NCBI RefSeq assembly: GCF_003335215.1
Contig: NZ_QPGB01000001.1
Location: forward strand, 744,001-808,000
Direction: 5' to 3'
From: Parvibium lacunae
Lineage (GTDB): Bacteria > Pseudomonadota > Gammaproteobacteria > Burkholderiales > Burkholderiaceae_D
Length of the DNA: 64,000 nt
Position 1 is the first letter of the stretch. Every line of letters begins with the position of its first letter. The notes beneath the pieces were generated by a model. That model was not told where the DNA came from and searched no databases. It worked only from the letters and a program-made list of their open reading frames with translations. The position numbers and the translations under genes were made by a program. Below are positions 8,163-17,900 of this stretch, piece by piece.

Positions 8163-9567
8163 TGGCGTCCGCCCGCTCAGCCGCAGGCAATTGGCTGTAA
8201 AAGCGGTAGTGCCCGCGACCATGCTGCTTGCTGCTGTACATGGCGGCATCTGCATGGGCAATCAGCTCATTCACCTCTTGCCCATCCTCGGGTGTCATGG
8301 CAATCCCAATACTGGTGCCGACACGCAAGCTTAAGCCTGACAGTTCGAAGGGTAATGACAAGGCCTCTATCAATTTTTCAGCCACTTTGATTGCGACCTC
8401 CGGCCCCGGCAAACTGCTGAGCAGCACGACAAATTCATCCCCCCCTAGGCGAGCAACGCAATCGCTTGAACGAACGCATGCCAGCATGCGTTGGGAAGCC
8501 GCAATCAGGAGCGAATCACCGACCGCATGACCATGCTGATCATTCACCGCTTTGAATTTGTCTAAATCGAGATAAAGCAAGGCTAGCCGACCTTGATCCA
8601 TATGCCGCTGCAACAGGGTCGTACGGATTCGCTCTAACACATGGAGCCGGTTCGGCAAGCCGGTCAAGCCATCATGATAGGCCAGATATTCGTGGTGAAT
8701 TTCCAGCGCTTTGCGCTCAGAAATATCAGTTACCGTACCGACAAAGCCGTCGAAACGCGCTTGCTCAGTCGCCTGTGCCGCTTTTTGTAAGATCGGCGCT
8801 GCCAATGTATGCACCCAGATTTTGCTGCCATCCTTGGCCACAAAACGGAATTCGCCTTCATAGGCACGCTGTTGATTGCGCGCGGCCTGCCACTCCTGGC
8901 GCACTTGTGCTTGATCTTCCGGATGCACCAGCGGCAACAGGGTATCTGGCTGCTCGTCAGACGCTAAACCACACCACTCACGTAAACGGGAATTGATGTA
9001 ACGCAGACGACCATTTTCACCTGCCTCAAAAATGCCAACGGGCGCAACCTCGGCCAATTGTCGGAAGCGTGCCTCGCTCTCGCGGAGGCGGCCCTCGGTT
9101 TCAGAAATCGCCTGGATTTTATTGGCAAGCTCAATCGCTTGTTCACGCAAAATCGTTTCCCGCCGAACCGCTGCGGTCATATCGGAAATTTGAATCAGAC
9201 AATAGCGTTGCCCTTCCTCCATGTGAATCGGGGTAATTGCCAGCGCTTGTTGCATGCGCATTTCTGCCTGTTGATCGGCGACTGAGGCATAGAGCGGGAA
9301 TGGGTGGGGATTGAGCGCATGTGATAGCAAGGCAGAGCGCCCTTGCTGGATGGCCCCGGTGATGGCTTGCGCCACCCGGCTCACACTGAGCATTGGAAAA
9401 ACGTCATAAAACGGTCGCATCAACACCGTGTCAGCGGCGTGTATGCTGTGAATTTCCATCCAGCGGTTCCAGTAACAGATGCGCTGGAGGTGATCGACGA
9501 CGATCACACCGGCATTCAGTACCGCCAAAATATGCCCTGGAATGAGGGTGTTAAGTAATGACGACAT
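8128..9567 (-). CDS. PAS-PAS-GGDEF diguanylate cyclase
   Basis: Probable cyclic-di-GMP synthase, 479 residues, soluble (no membrane segment seen). Residues 10-130 form a divergent PAS-like domain, followed by a short helical linker. Residues 165-290 form a clear PAS/PAC domain (RFRQLAEVAPVGIFE ... GTVTDISERK). Residues 295-460 form the GGDEF domain with HDGLTGLPNR, LYLDLDKFKAVND and an intact RLGGDEF active site. RSSD lies exactly five residues before GGDEF, so the product-inhibition I-site is present. There is no EAL domain. It is the third gene of an operon with a CheY-like receiver and a CheC-like protein, 38 bases behind the latter. Its product is the known allosteric activator of BcsA, encoded 14 kb away; the link is inference. 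Confidence 0.93.
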   Translation of the reverse strand: MSSLLNTLIPGHILAVLNAGVIVVDHLQRICYWNRWMEIHSIHAADTVLMRPFYDVFPMLSVSRVAQAITGAIQQGRSALLSHALNPHPFPLYASVADQQAEMRMQQALAITPIHMEEGQRYCLIQISDMTAAVRRETILREQAIELANKIQAISETEGRLRESEARFRQLAEVAPVGIFEAGENGRLRYINSRLREWCGLASDEQPDTLLPLVHPEDQAQVRQEWQAARNQQRAYEGEFRFVAKDGSKIWVHTLAAPILQKAAQATEQARFDGFVGTVTDISERKALEIHHEYLAYHDGLTGLPNRLHVLERIRTTLLQRHMDQGRLALLYLDLDKFKAVNDQHGHAVGDSLLIAASQRMLACVRSSDCVARLGGDEFVVLLSSLPGPEVAIKVAEKLIEALSLPFELSGLSLRVGTSIGIAMTPEDGQEVNELIAHADAAMYSSKQHGRGHYRFYSQLPAAERADAINATTGSALYE

Positions 9568-9605
9568 AAGGAAAATCGTGATTGCGCATAAACCGTGGTG
9601 CTTGA

Positions 9606-10277
9606 TTAGGCCCCGTCTGGCAACCCGAAAGCTTGGGTCGCATTTTTAACGAAGGTGCCCAATGAAGCCAAATCCATCATGTAAACCACATAACCATTGA
9701 CTTCACGCGCTTTGATTTCTAAATTAATTTTGCTGACCAGAATCGTATCTTGAGGATCGTGCTTAGGCAAAATGGCTTCACCATTGTTTGCAATCGCAAT
9801 CGTTGGCAACGAGCCAATCATTTCCTTGCGAAACAGATTCGCAATCGCGGAAGTGCAGGCGTTAATAATAATATTGCCCACTTCAGAGAGCGCTTCTTGC
9901 TCCAATTCCGTAATTTGGCCAATCGGCGCGGCATGTCCCAACATCAATCGCACCACCTCCATGCCCCCTCGCTCCCCAAAGAGTAATAGGGTGTCGGTTC
10001 TGAAATTCGCTTGATCCGGCATCGTAAATTCTTGATGCACACCGCAGACACGGTCTGATTGAGTGAATCGGGGGTCTAGGCGTTCGGCCAACTCCGCCGC
10101 CGGAATGAGTTCAACCACTGGAATGGAGAGTAAAACCTCTTCATTGACCAAGGTTGATAAGGCAGCAGCAGCTTCTCCAAGACTGATATTAAACGTCTCT
10201 GCCAATGCGTCTTGCTGCAGTTCAGTTAATTGCATCATGTGATTGGCCCATCTGAAAAAAGGGGGGGTGGGTAACAT
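9606..10277 (-). CDS. cheC: CheC-family phosphatase
   Basis: A 223-residue protein of the CheC/CheX/FliY fold, which dephosphorylates CheY-type receivers. Two ExxN phosphatase motifs are visible, in LAETFNISLGEAAAAL near the N-terminus and in ALSEVGNIIINACTSA in the second half, so both active sites of a CheC protein are kept. It lies 30 bases after a CheY-like gene, its probable substrate, and 38 bases before a diguanylate cyclase. The start is uncertain: ATG at 10277 has a weak GAGAA upstream, while ATG at 10238 gives the family-like start MMQLTELQQDAL but has no ribosome binding site. Between the two starts lies a run of six A and seven G (plus strand 10255-10267). No CheA, CheW or receptor gene is in the window. 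Confidence 0.88.
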   Translation of the reverse strand: MLPTPPFFRWANHMMQLTELQQDALAETFNISLGEAAAALSTLVNEEVLLSIPVVELIPAAELAERLDPRFTQSDRVCGVHQEFTMPDQANFRTDTLLLFGERGGMEVVRLMLGHAAPIGQITELEQEALSEVGNIIINACTSAIANLFRKEMIGSLPTIAIANNGEAILPKHDPQDTILVSKINLEIKAREVNGYVVYMMDLASLGTFVKNATQAFGLPDGA

Positions 10278-10307
10278 ACTCAGCTATTCTCAAGACCGGG
10301 TGAGCGA

Positions 10308-10685
10308 CTAATTCAGTAACGCCAGAATGGCTTTAACCGTGGTTTCAATGATGGGCTTGCGAAAAAAAACGACGCCAATCTCTTCGGCACGCGCCTTCGT
10401 CGAGTCCTGCACATTCGCGGTTAGCAACGCATACTTGGCTTGCGGATGCTGTGCCTGGCAGGCGAGGGCAAAATCCAAACCCGTCATTTTGGGCATGTTG
10501 TAGTCAATAATCAGCAAGTCTGGTTTGAAACCGGCGACGACCTGCAAGGCTTCTTCACCGTCTGCCGCTTCTTGAATGGTGGCGGTGGGACATAAATTTT
10601 GCACCATCGCCCGCAACATCATCCGTGAGACACGACTGTCATCAACGATCATGATGTTCGGTTGGGTTTGCAGGGTGTCAGTCAT
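10308..10685 (-). CDS. CheY-like single-domain response regulator
   Basis: Stand-alone receiver domain of 125 residues with no output domain. The acidic pocket is IVDDS, the phosphorylation site is the Asp in LIIDYNMPKMTG, the switch Thr is in ALLTANVQ, and the conserved Lys is in FFRKPI. Three consecutive ATG codons are present (10691, 10688, 10685). AGGA at 10692-10695 is six bases from the last one, which I therefore take as the start (MTDTLQTQPNIM). First gene of the receiver-CheC-diguanylate cyclase operon, divergent from pgi. The operon suggests that phosphorylation of this receiver, limited by the CheC protein, controls the cyclase; that is inference. Confidence 0.9.
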   Translation of the reverse strand: MTDTLQTQPNIMIVDDSRVSRMMLRAMVQNLCPTATIQEAADGEEALQVVAGFKPDLLIIDYNMPKMTGLDFALACQAQHPQAKYALLTANVQDSTKARAEEIGVVFFRKPIIETTVKAILALLN

Positions 10686-10809
10686 CATCATTCCTTTTGA
10701 GCGCGTAATACTGGCAAATTGTCCACAAAATTAGCCGCTGAAACCCTCGATTAACGAGATATCCTGCCATTCTGATCCAGATACCCGCATAATTTAGGGA
10801 AATTAATCC

Positions 10810-12480
10810 ATGCTATTTGACGGTTATCGGACAACCATGCGGAAACCTGAACCTATCGTAACAATGCTGAAGCAGCACGCCGAGCGACTGCAGTCCCAAC
10901 CTCTCAGCGCCCTCTTTACGCATGACCCCGAGCGCTTTCAACGTTTTTCGATCACAGCCGAAGGCATATTGTTTGATTTTTCTAAAAATCTGATTGATGA
11001 AGCCGCCTACCATACGCTCTTGCAGCTCGCCGCACCGGTTGCTGATTGGCAAGCAAAAATGCGGGCGGGTGCTTATATCAATAGCAGTGAACAGCGCCCC
11101 GTATTACACCCTGCCCTACGCCACCCATTGATGGCTGGTTACAGCGTAGATGGGCAGAACATCATGCCAGCGATTCATGCTGTATTGCAACGGATGCGTG
11201 ACTTTAGCCATGCCATTTTGAGCGGGGAATATCGAGGTTACCGTGATCACCCCATTACCGATATCGTCAACATCGGCATTGGCGGCTCAGATCTAGGGCC
11301 GAGGCTAGCCGCCCAGGCCCTGCGGCCGTATCAGCAATCCTTGCGCTGCCATTTTGTCGCGAATGTCGATGGCTTTGAGTTACATCACCTGCTCCCAACC
11401 TTAAACCCCGCCACCACGCTGTTTATTGTGACCTCAAAAAGCTTCACAACCCGTGAAACCATGCTCAATGCAGCGACCGCACGAAACTGGTTCACACAAC
11501 AGGCCCCGGCTAGCGCGGTGGAAAAACACTTTGTTGCGATTTCCGCCAACCAAACGGCGGTGCGAGACTTCGGCATCGCACCGCAGCATATATTTGAGTT
11601 TTGGGATTGGGTGGGGGGACGGTTTTCCGTTTGGTCTGCCGTTGGCTTGGCGTTAATGCTGGCAATCGGGCCAACCCATTTCGATGCCTTTCTCGCCGGC
11701 GCACATCAGATCGATAACCATTTCTTCAGCGCCCCCGCCGCGCAGAATATGCCGATTCTGATGGCGCTAATCGGCTACTGGAACCGCAGCATCCTCGGTT
11801 ACAACAGCCTTTGTATTGCGCCCTACCATGCCGGTCTGGAGGCACTGCCGACCTACCTGCAGCAACTAGATATGGAAAGCAATGGCAAGCAGGTACAGCG
11901 AGATGGTCTGCCCGTAGCGACACCCACCGCACCGATTGTCTGGGGCCAGGCCGGCACGAATTGCCAACATGCTTTTTTTCAACTGCTACACCAAGGCACC
12001 GAAATTTGCCCGGTCGATTTTATTGCTGCTGCCCAAGCAGCCCATCCGTATGTTGCACAACAACGTAGCCTGCTGGCCAATTGCCTTGCCCAAGCCGAAG
12101 CGCTGTTGCAAGGCCGCCCATTTGACGCCGCACTGGCCAGCGTTGATGCCACTGCCGTGGCTAGCACTGGCCAAGAAGAGGTGGCCACAGCCAGCTGGCA
12201 AATGGCCCAGCAACGGCATTTTCCAGGCAATCGCCCCAGCAATATGTTGTTGTTACCGCGCCTGGGGCCTCATGAGCTGGGGATGCTACTGGCACTTTAT
12301 GAACATAAAATTTTTGTTCAAGGCGTCCTTTGGCAGATCAATTCATTTGATCAATGGGGGGTTGAGCTGGGTAAATCTCTCGCACAAAACCTCGAAAGGG
12401 ATTTAGTTGCCGAGACCATACAATTTCCCCATGACAGCTCGACCCTCGGGTTGTTAGCCTACCTCAAAGCTCAAGCGTAA
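10810..12480 (+). CDS. pgi: Glucose-6-phosphate isomerase
   Basis: Interconverts glucose-6-phosphate and fructose-6-phosphate in glycolysis and gluconeogenesis, cytoplasmic. It has 556 residues, close to the 549 of E. coli. Visible signatures are NIGIGGSDLGP, VTSKSFTTRETM, DWVGGRFSVWSAVGL (family signature 1), QLDMESNGK with the catalytic glutamate, and INSFDQWGVELGK (signature 2) with the catalytic lysine. AGGGA lies nine bases before the ATG at 10810; a second in-frame ATG at 10837 is possible. The 3' end overlaps the convergent ybbA gene by 17 bases. Confidence 0.96.
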   Translation: MLFDGYRTTMRKPEPIVTMLKQHAERLQSQPLSALFTHDPERFQRFSITAEGILFDFSKNLIDEAAYHTLLQLAAPVADWQAKMRAGAYINSSEQRPVLHPALRHPLMAGYSVDGQNIMPAIHAVLQRMRDFSHAILSGEYRGYRDHPITDIVNIGIGGSDLGPRLAAQALRPYQQSLRCHFVANVDGFELHHLLPTLNPATTLFIVTSKSFTTRETMLNAATARNWFTQQAPASAVEKHFVAISANQTAVRDFGIAPQHIFEFWDWVGGRFSVWSAVGLALMLAIGPTHFDAFLAGAHQIDNHFFSAPAAQNMPILMALIGYWNRSILGYNSLCIAPYHAGLEALPTYLQQLDMESNGKQVQRDGLPVATPTAPIVWGQAGTNCQHAFFQLLHQGTEICPVDFIAAAQAAHPYVAQQRSLLANCLAQAEALLQGRPFDAALASVDATAVASTGQEEVATASWQMAQQRHFPGNRPSNMLLLPRLGPHELGMLLALYEHKIFVQGVLWQINSFDQWGVELGKSLAQNLERDLVAETIQFPHDSSTLGLLAYLKAQA

Positions 12481-13207
12481 CTTCTGGCTGGGTTGCCCCA
12501 GCCAATTGCCCTGCTTGTAGCCTGAATTGGCGCTGACAGCGCTCTGCCAATCGCCGATCGTGGGTCACTAATACCAGCGTCGTTCCCTGGGCTTGGTTAA
12601 TCTCAAACAGTAAATCAATGACCCGTGCAGCGGCATGTTCATCGAGACTTCCGGTTGGTTCATCGGCAAAGAGTAAGCGCGGCTGCATCATAAATGCCCG
12701 TGCCAATGCGACCCGCTGTTGCTCTCCCCCAGACAGTTGTTTGGGAAAGTGATGCCCGCGCTCGGCCAACCCCACTTGTGCCAGCAGCGCCAGAGCACGC
12801 TCGCGCCCCTGGCGAGCATTAAGCCCCTGCCCCGTAGCCATGAGTTCAAGGGGCAGCAGGACATTTTCCAGCGCGGTTAAGTGCCCAAGTAACTGAAAAG
12901 ATTGAAACACGAACCCAACCTGGGTCGCACGCCAGGCGGCCCGTGCATCTTCAGACCAACGATTGATGGCTTCTCCCTGCCATAGCACATCGCCTGATGT
13001 CGGTAAATCCAGCCCCGCTAACAAACCTAGCAAGGTGGATTTGCCAGAGCCGGAGGCCCCGACTATCGCAACCGATTCGCCAGCGCGAATGGAGAGATTG
13101 ATCGATTGCAAGATAGTGAGTGGCTGACCCGCATCGGCAATCACCTGGGATAAATTTACGGCAGTGAGAATCTCAGGCGGTACAGACGACGTAGAATCTT
13201 GATCCAT
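12464..13207 (-). CDS. ybbA: ABC transporter ATP-binding protein, YbbA/LolD family
   Basis: A 247-residue ABC ATPase of the MacB/LolD/YbbA group. Walker A is GASGSGKSTLL, the Q-loop is VFQSF, the signature is LSGGEQQRVALARA, Walker B is LLFADEPTGSLDE, and the switch histidine is in LVTHDRRLA. It is divergent from a tesA-type esterase gene with start codons only 21 bases apart, the arrangement known for ybbA and tesA in E. coli. The permease partner YbbP that normally follows ybbA is absent, because the next gene on this strand's downstream side is the convergent end of pgi. The partner is either elsewhere or lost. Confidence 0.88.
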   Translation of the reverse strand: MDQDSTSSVPPEILTAVNLSQVIADAGQPLTILQSINLSIRAGESVAIVGASGSGKSTLLGLLAGLDLPTSGDVLWQGEAINRWSEDARAAWRATQVGFVFQSFQLLGHLTALENVLLPLELMATGQGLNARQGRERALALLAQVGLAERGHHFPKQLSGGEQQRVALARAFMMQPRLLFADEPTGSLDEHAAARVIDLLFEINQAQGTTLVLVTHDRRLAERCQRQFRLQAGQLAGATQPEVTLEL

Positions 13208-13228
13208 GGTATCCCTTCAGGTTTAATC

Positions 13229-14002
13229 ATGCATACTAAACGACTCTGGCATTACGTCTTGTTTTCTCGGGTGGATTTCTTTGGCTGGTTCGGTAGAAAA
13301 AAGGCCCCTGCCCGGGCGCTCATTTTTCTTTTGTGGTCATTCTTATTGGTTGCAGGGTTACTGCATTCGTTATCTGTGGTGGCGCAACCGAGCCGCACCG
13401 ACGCCGGTCGCGTTAACCCGACTCGGATCTTGGTCGTCGGCGACAGCCTCTCTGCCGAATATGGTTTACGCCGTGGGACAGGCTGGGTTCAGTTGTTACA
13501 GCAAAGCTTGGCAAAACGCTTTTCCCAAGACAGCCTCATTTGGCACAATGCCAGTATCAGTGGGGATACCACGGCGGGCGGTAAACAACGCTTGGGCAAA
13601 TTACTAAACGAGCATCGGCCTGATATTGTCTTACTGGAACTGGGGGGAAATGACGCGCTGCGCGGTCTTGATCTCAGCCAAACTGAGTCCAATCTGCAAG
13701 CCATGATTGAGCAATCTAAACAGCAAGGGGCGCGGGTTATCTTGATTGGTACGCAAATCCCGCCGAATTATGGCAAACGTTACACCTCAGATTATGCGGC
13801 GTTATTTGAGAAACTGGCGACCCGCCACAAGGTAATGCGGGTGAACTTTCTCTTAGCAGGCGTCGCCGATCGCGCTGATTATGCGAGTTATTTTCAGGCA
13901 GACGGCATTCATCCCAACGAGCAAGCACAGCCGATAATGGCCAATAATGTGCTGCCGGTTTTGGAAAAACAGCTCCAGCAGCGCCCTGTACAACGGCAGT
14001 GA
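13229..14002 (+). CDS. tesA: SGNH-family arylesterase / lysophospholipase, TesA type
   Basis: A 257-residue GDSL hydrolase. Block I is VVGDSLSAEYGL with the catalytic serine, the glycine block is ISGDTTAGG, block III is LGGNDALRG with the oxyanion asparagine, and block V is ADGIHPNEQA with the catalytic Asp and His. The N-terminus is longer than in E. coli TesA: about 28 basic and aromatic residues precede a hydrophobic segment (LIFLLWSFLLVAGLL), so export or membrane anchoring is likely. I chose the ATG at 13229 (MHTKRLWHY) with AGG seven bases upstream over the in-frame TTG at 13199. It ends six bases from the convergent TPR gene of the bcs operon. Confidence 0.9.
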   Translation: MHTKRLWHYVLFSRVDFFGWFGRKKAPARALIFLLWSFLLVAGLLHSLSVVAQPSRTDAGRVNPTRILVVGDSLSAEYGLRRGTGWVQLLQQSLAKRFSQDSLIWHNASISGDTTAGGKQRLGKLLNEHRPDIVLLELGGNDALRGLDLSQTESNLQAMIEQSKQQGARVILIGTQIPPNYGKRYTSDYAALFEKLATRHKVMRVNFLLAGVADRADYASYFQADGIHPNEQAQPIMANNVLPVLEKQLQQRPVQRQ

Positions 14003-14008
14003 TGACGT

Positions 14009-14914
14009 TCAACGACGTCCGGAGTCTAACGAGAGCGGTGTCGTTAATGCCTCAATCTGTAGGTATTCGGTGCGATTGCTCGAACGCTTGACGGGCGTCA
14101 CGCTGACCGCTCGTTTCACCGGCTGAGCCGCCGGGAACTTAAGACGCGGTAGCGAACGGCTTGCCCCCTCTTTGCTCACCACCGTGTTAGGCGTCGCCGC
14201 TTTCTCAGCCAATGCCATGGCTTGGGGCCAGAGCGCGGGAATGGGGGGCAATGCCCCCTCGGCGCGGGGTAAATCTAGCTCAACGCTGCGCGCCGTGAAA
14301 TTAGGCACGCCCTGCTCATACCAGGCCCGTAAATTATTTAAATTATTGGCAATATCAGCGCGATTGGGTGCCAACTTGACAGCCCGTTCCAGCAGTTGCA
14401 TCGCCGCTTGCAATTCACCTTGTGCGGCTCGAGCCACGGCAAGATTGTTGAGGGCGATCGGATCAAAGGGATTGAGCCGCGCTTGCTCACTCAAGTTTTG
14501 CACTGCTTTCCAGGGCTCACCTTCAGCCATCGACAATCGAGGTTGATTGCCGGTATCTCGGGTATTGCTGCCATAAGTCGCGGGCTGGGCCGCGCCATTA
14601 ACCCCTACTGGCACACTGGGTAAAGCATACGGATTAGCTGACGCCGCCGGTTGCGGGAGATAGATAGGCGCACCAGCGGCGGGCGCCACACTACCCTGCT
14701 GCCAGGCCTGTTCAGTGGCTTGGCGACGCACTTGATCGGCACTCGTGCTTGGCCCAATGGGAACAGTGCTAGGAAAATACTGTGCAATCGCCTGCGCACT
14801 GGTCAGTAAGCAACACCCTGTAAATAAGGTTGCCCGCAGGGAGCGCAAGACAGCAGCACGACGGGGGGCGCTGGCTGACTGGAGGCGTAAGTCTGGTGAA
14901 AAACCAAGCGTCAT
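14009..14914 (-). CDS. Periplasmic TPR protein at the end of the bcs operon
   Basis: A 301-residue protein I cannot place in a named family. A long basic N-region is followed by LFTGCCLLTSAQAIAQ, a probable Sec signal peptide. Residues 60-125 are rich in Ala, Pro, Gly and Gln. Residues 130-200 hold about two tetratricopeptide repeats (DPIALNNLAVARAAQGELQA, AMQLLERAVKLAPNRADIAN). The C-terminal third is basic and Pro-rich, with no catalytic motif. AAGGAG lies six bases before the ATG at 14914, and the bcsC stop is only 14 bases upstream, so it is almost certainly translated with bcsC. A periplasmic accessory or scaffold role in cellulose export is a reasonable guess from position only. Confidence 0.8.
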   Translation of the reverse strand: MTLGFSPDLRLQSASAPRRAAVLRSLRATLFTGCCLLTSAQAIAQYFPSTVPIGPSTSADQVRRQATEQAWQQGSVAPAAGAPIYLPQPAASANPYALPSVPVGVNGAAQPATYGSNTRDTGNQPRLSMAEGEPWKAVQNLSEQARLNPFDPIALNNLAVARAAQGELQAAMQLLERAVKLAPNRADIANNLNNLRAWYEQGVPNFTARSVELDLPRAEGALPPIPALWPQAMALAEKAATPNTVVSKEGASRSLPRLKFPAAQPVKRAVSVTPVKRSSNRTEYLQIEALTTPLSLDSGRR

Positions 14915-14928
14915 TTTTCACTCCTTCA

Positions 14929-17900
14929 TCAATAGTAAGGGCGTAACCCACGGGGTGGGAAACTAACCGGGGTGTAGCTCGGCGCAAACAGGTAGCGCAC
15001 ATAAACCATTCCTGCCGATTCACGGAAGTTAATCGCATTGTCAAAACCGGCATAGCCACCCACAAAGACTTTGGGCGCTAATTGGTACTCTGCACGTCCC
15101 GCGATGTTAAACGCTAAGCCTGTCTTTGTTTGACCGTCATAGCGCGTCTTGATCCCAGAACTCGGATTTGCAGCGGCTACCCCATCAACACCGGCTTGTA
15201 AGCTGCCTTCGGTTGGAAAGTAGCTGGCCGCATCTTGGGTGAAGGTCTGTAAGCCGATGGCACCGCGTAATTGGTATGCCAGACGACCACTGCGACCGGA
15301 GTAATCCATTGGCGCGGTAATGCTCAGATAGCGCTGAGGGCTGAAATAACCCCCATGCCCAAAGGTGTAGTAACTCAAATTCTTTTCATAGGTTAAAAAA
15401 TTGACGTTGAAACCGACGGTGAATTCTTCATCAATTTTTTGCATCACCTTGTGATAGGCCCCGCCCCCGAACTCAAAGCGGGTGTTATCAGCCACATTGC
15501 GACCGGTCAGGAGATGGTATCCACCAAACCCATAGACCCCGCTGCGCCCTAATTCATAATTTAAGTCCAACCGAACCCCAGAAGCACGAACGCCCCCCCA
15601 AATACGCCCAGAAACCGGATCTTTGATCCCCGCATAGGAGAGCACGCTATCTGTGACGGGGCGCTGCGAAACCTCAACCGCATAATTGAGCCGGTCGGCG
15701 CGATCACGCCAGCGAATTCCGCCGGTTGCATCCACCACTTCAAAACCCAATGGGGTCGTGCCAATATCAACGCCCAAACGCTCCCCTTCGTAAGCCAAGC
15801 CCATGCCGACCCCAGAGGCATTGATCGAACGGGAGCCAATATTTCCCAGCGATCCGGTACCCACCCCAAAGCGGGTCGCACGAGCAGGATTATTGAAATT
15901 CAAGCTGCCTGCATCCAGTAGCGTGGGGGCTAAGCGCAACGCTAGATGGCCCTCATAACCAATCGGGAAACGGGCTTCGAGCGGCGTCTGTACTTCATAA
16001 AGTTGGCCCAGGCCAGCCTCTCCGGTACGGCTGCGCGCATAGACACCGCCTGAAAACGAGCCAGCCCGTTTGGCTTCAATGTCAGCCAGCTCATCGGCAA
16101 CTGAATCTTGCCGTTTTGGCAAAGGCTGTAAGCTGTTGGGTAACGTTGGCGTCAGCGGCGTTAGGGTGTAGCTCATGCCAGGCATCACCGGCGCTGGAAT
16201 CGCAGGAATTGCTGCAGGGGCAGGCTGAAACTGTCGCTGCGCCGGGGCAATCCGCACAGGTGCGGCCGGGATAACGGGGCTAGCCGGTGTCACTGGGGCG
16301 GGCAAGGCCGCAGGGGCCGGGGAGACAGCGGGACCAGCCAGTTGACGCGGCTCAGTTGCGACAAAAAAACGGCTACCGGGCTGAATTCTGCTGGTTTGGT
16401 TGGCTTGTGCCAGGGTTTCCTCTAACCCCCGTGGTGCTGAGATGTTGGCAGCAAGAGTGAGCGGCGTTGCCGTTGACTGAACTTGGGCTTGTGTTTGCTT
16501 TTCTAGCAAGGTTGGTTCCTGCCATGCGCTCAGGGCTGTTGCTGACCCCGTTGAGGCAGGTGCCGCCAAGCCCGCAGGCGGTAAAGATACCGCTGTTTGC
16601 GCTATCTGGCGCTCGGCGACGGGCGTGGGCAGGGCGCTGGCTGGCAAGCTTAGTTGCAGGCTCAGTTGTAACCCATTCGACCCACGCGCCGCGACGGCGG
16701 TTGGCTCTGCTAGACGCTCAGCGCGAGCGGGTGCCGACACCGCGGGTTGCTGAGCTGGCTGGAGCGACAGCGCAATCTCGGCATGGCTGGTCGCGCGCGG
16801 CGGCGTGGACGTTATTGACACCCCAACGGCGCTTGACACCTGTTCGCGTTGCACTGGGGTAGCTGGGGTGGAATGCATCGCCGGTGCCGGGGTATGGACA
16901 GTCGCTTTACTCACCAGGGCTTGTTGCAAGCGCATGAGGGGGTCATGTCGCACCAACGCATGGGCAGGAGGCTCAGCCACTGTCGCAGAAGAAGACTGAC
17001 GTGGATAGAATGCGTTTGGCAGACTGCGCGCAGGTGCGCCCGGGATCCCAGATGACTGTTGGCTCGGTGCGGTATCAAAACTCTGCGGCACAATTGGCTT
17101 GGGCAGTGCGGATTCTGGGCGCTGCCCCACCGGCTGGATCGGGATGACTGGGGCCATTTCACGTTTTACGGTGGGCAGTGGCATGCCCGGTATTGCGGCT
17201 GGGCCAGTATTGCGTGACGCTGGATTGGCACTGGCTGGGGGCACCGTATTGGTCTGATTCAGCAAGGGGCTAGGAATATAGGGTTTGCTGTTAGCTGCGG
17301 CCTGGGCATAGGTCAAGGCCTGTTCTCCGCTGAGTGTGGGGATGGTTGTTGCGGGCAGGCGATAATCCACAAAACGCATGCCCAGCGCACCGCCTTGACT
17401 GCCACTGCTACTGCGCTCTGCCGCGAGTGCCGCACGGTAGTATTCGGCAGCTTTTTGAGTCAAGCCTTGTGCCCGAGCGATGCGACCGGCCATCGCCAGC
17501 ACCCGGGGGTTAGAGGGTGCCTGCCGCAACGCTGTGTCGATCGTTTCGGCGGCCAATTTCAAACGCTTATCAGCTAAAGCCGCGCCGGCGAATGCCACAC
17601 GCGCATCCAGATTGTTCGGTTCCTTGATCAGGCTGGGCTCATACCAACGCAAGCCTTCCGTGTAATCGCCTGCGCTGACATAGAGTCTGGCCAGCCCTTG
17701 CTGTAAACGGGGTTCGTCGGGGCTTTCGGCCACGACGGGAGCCAGCACCTCATAGGCGGCGGCATACTGCCCGGCTTCGCGCAAGGTATCAGCTTGACGC
17801 AAGGTGTAAGCAATCCGAATATTGTCGAGATCAGCACGCTGCTGTTCGGACAACGGTAAGCTGTAAAGCTGACGCAACTGCGCTACCAACTCGGCATCCT

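Noticed and set aside
16467-17060. Several plus-strand open frames opposite the bcsC linker
   Set aside because: They arise from the biased Pro/Ala codons of the linker read in other frames; composition is unlike a real protein.
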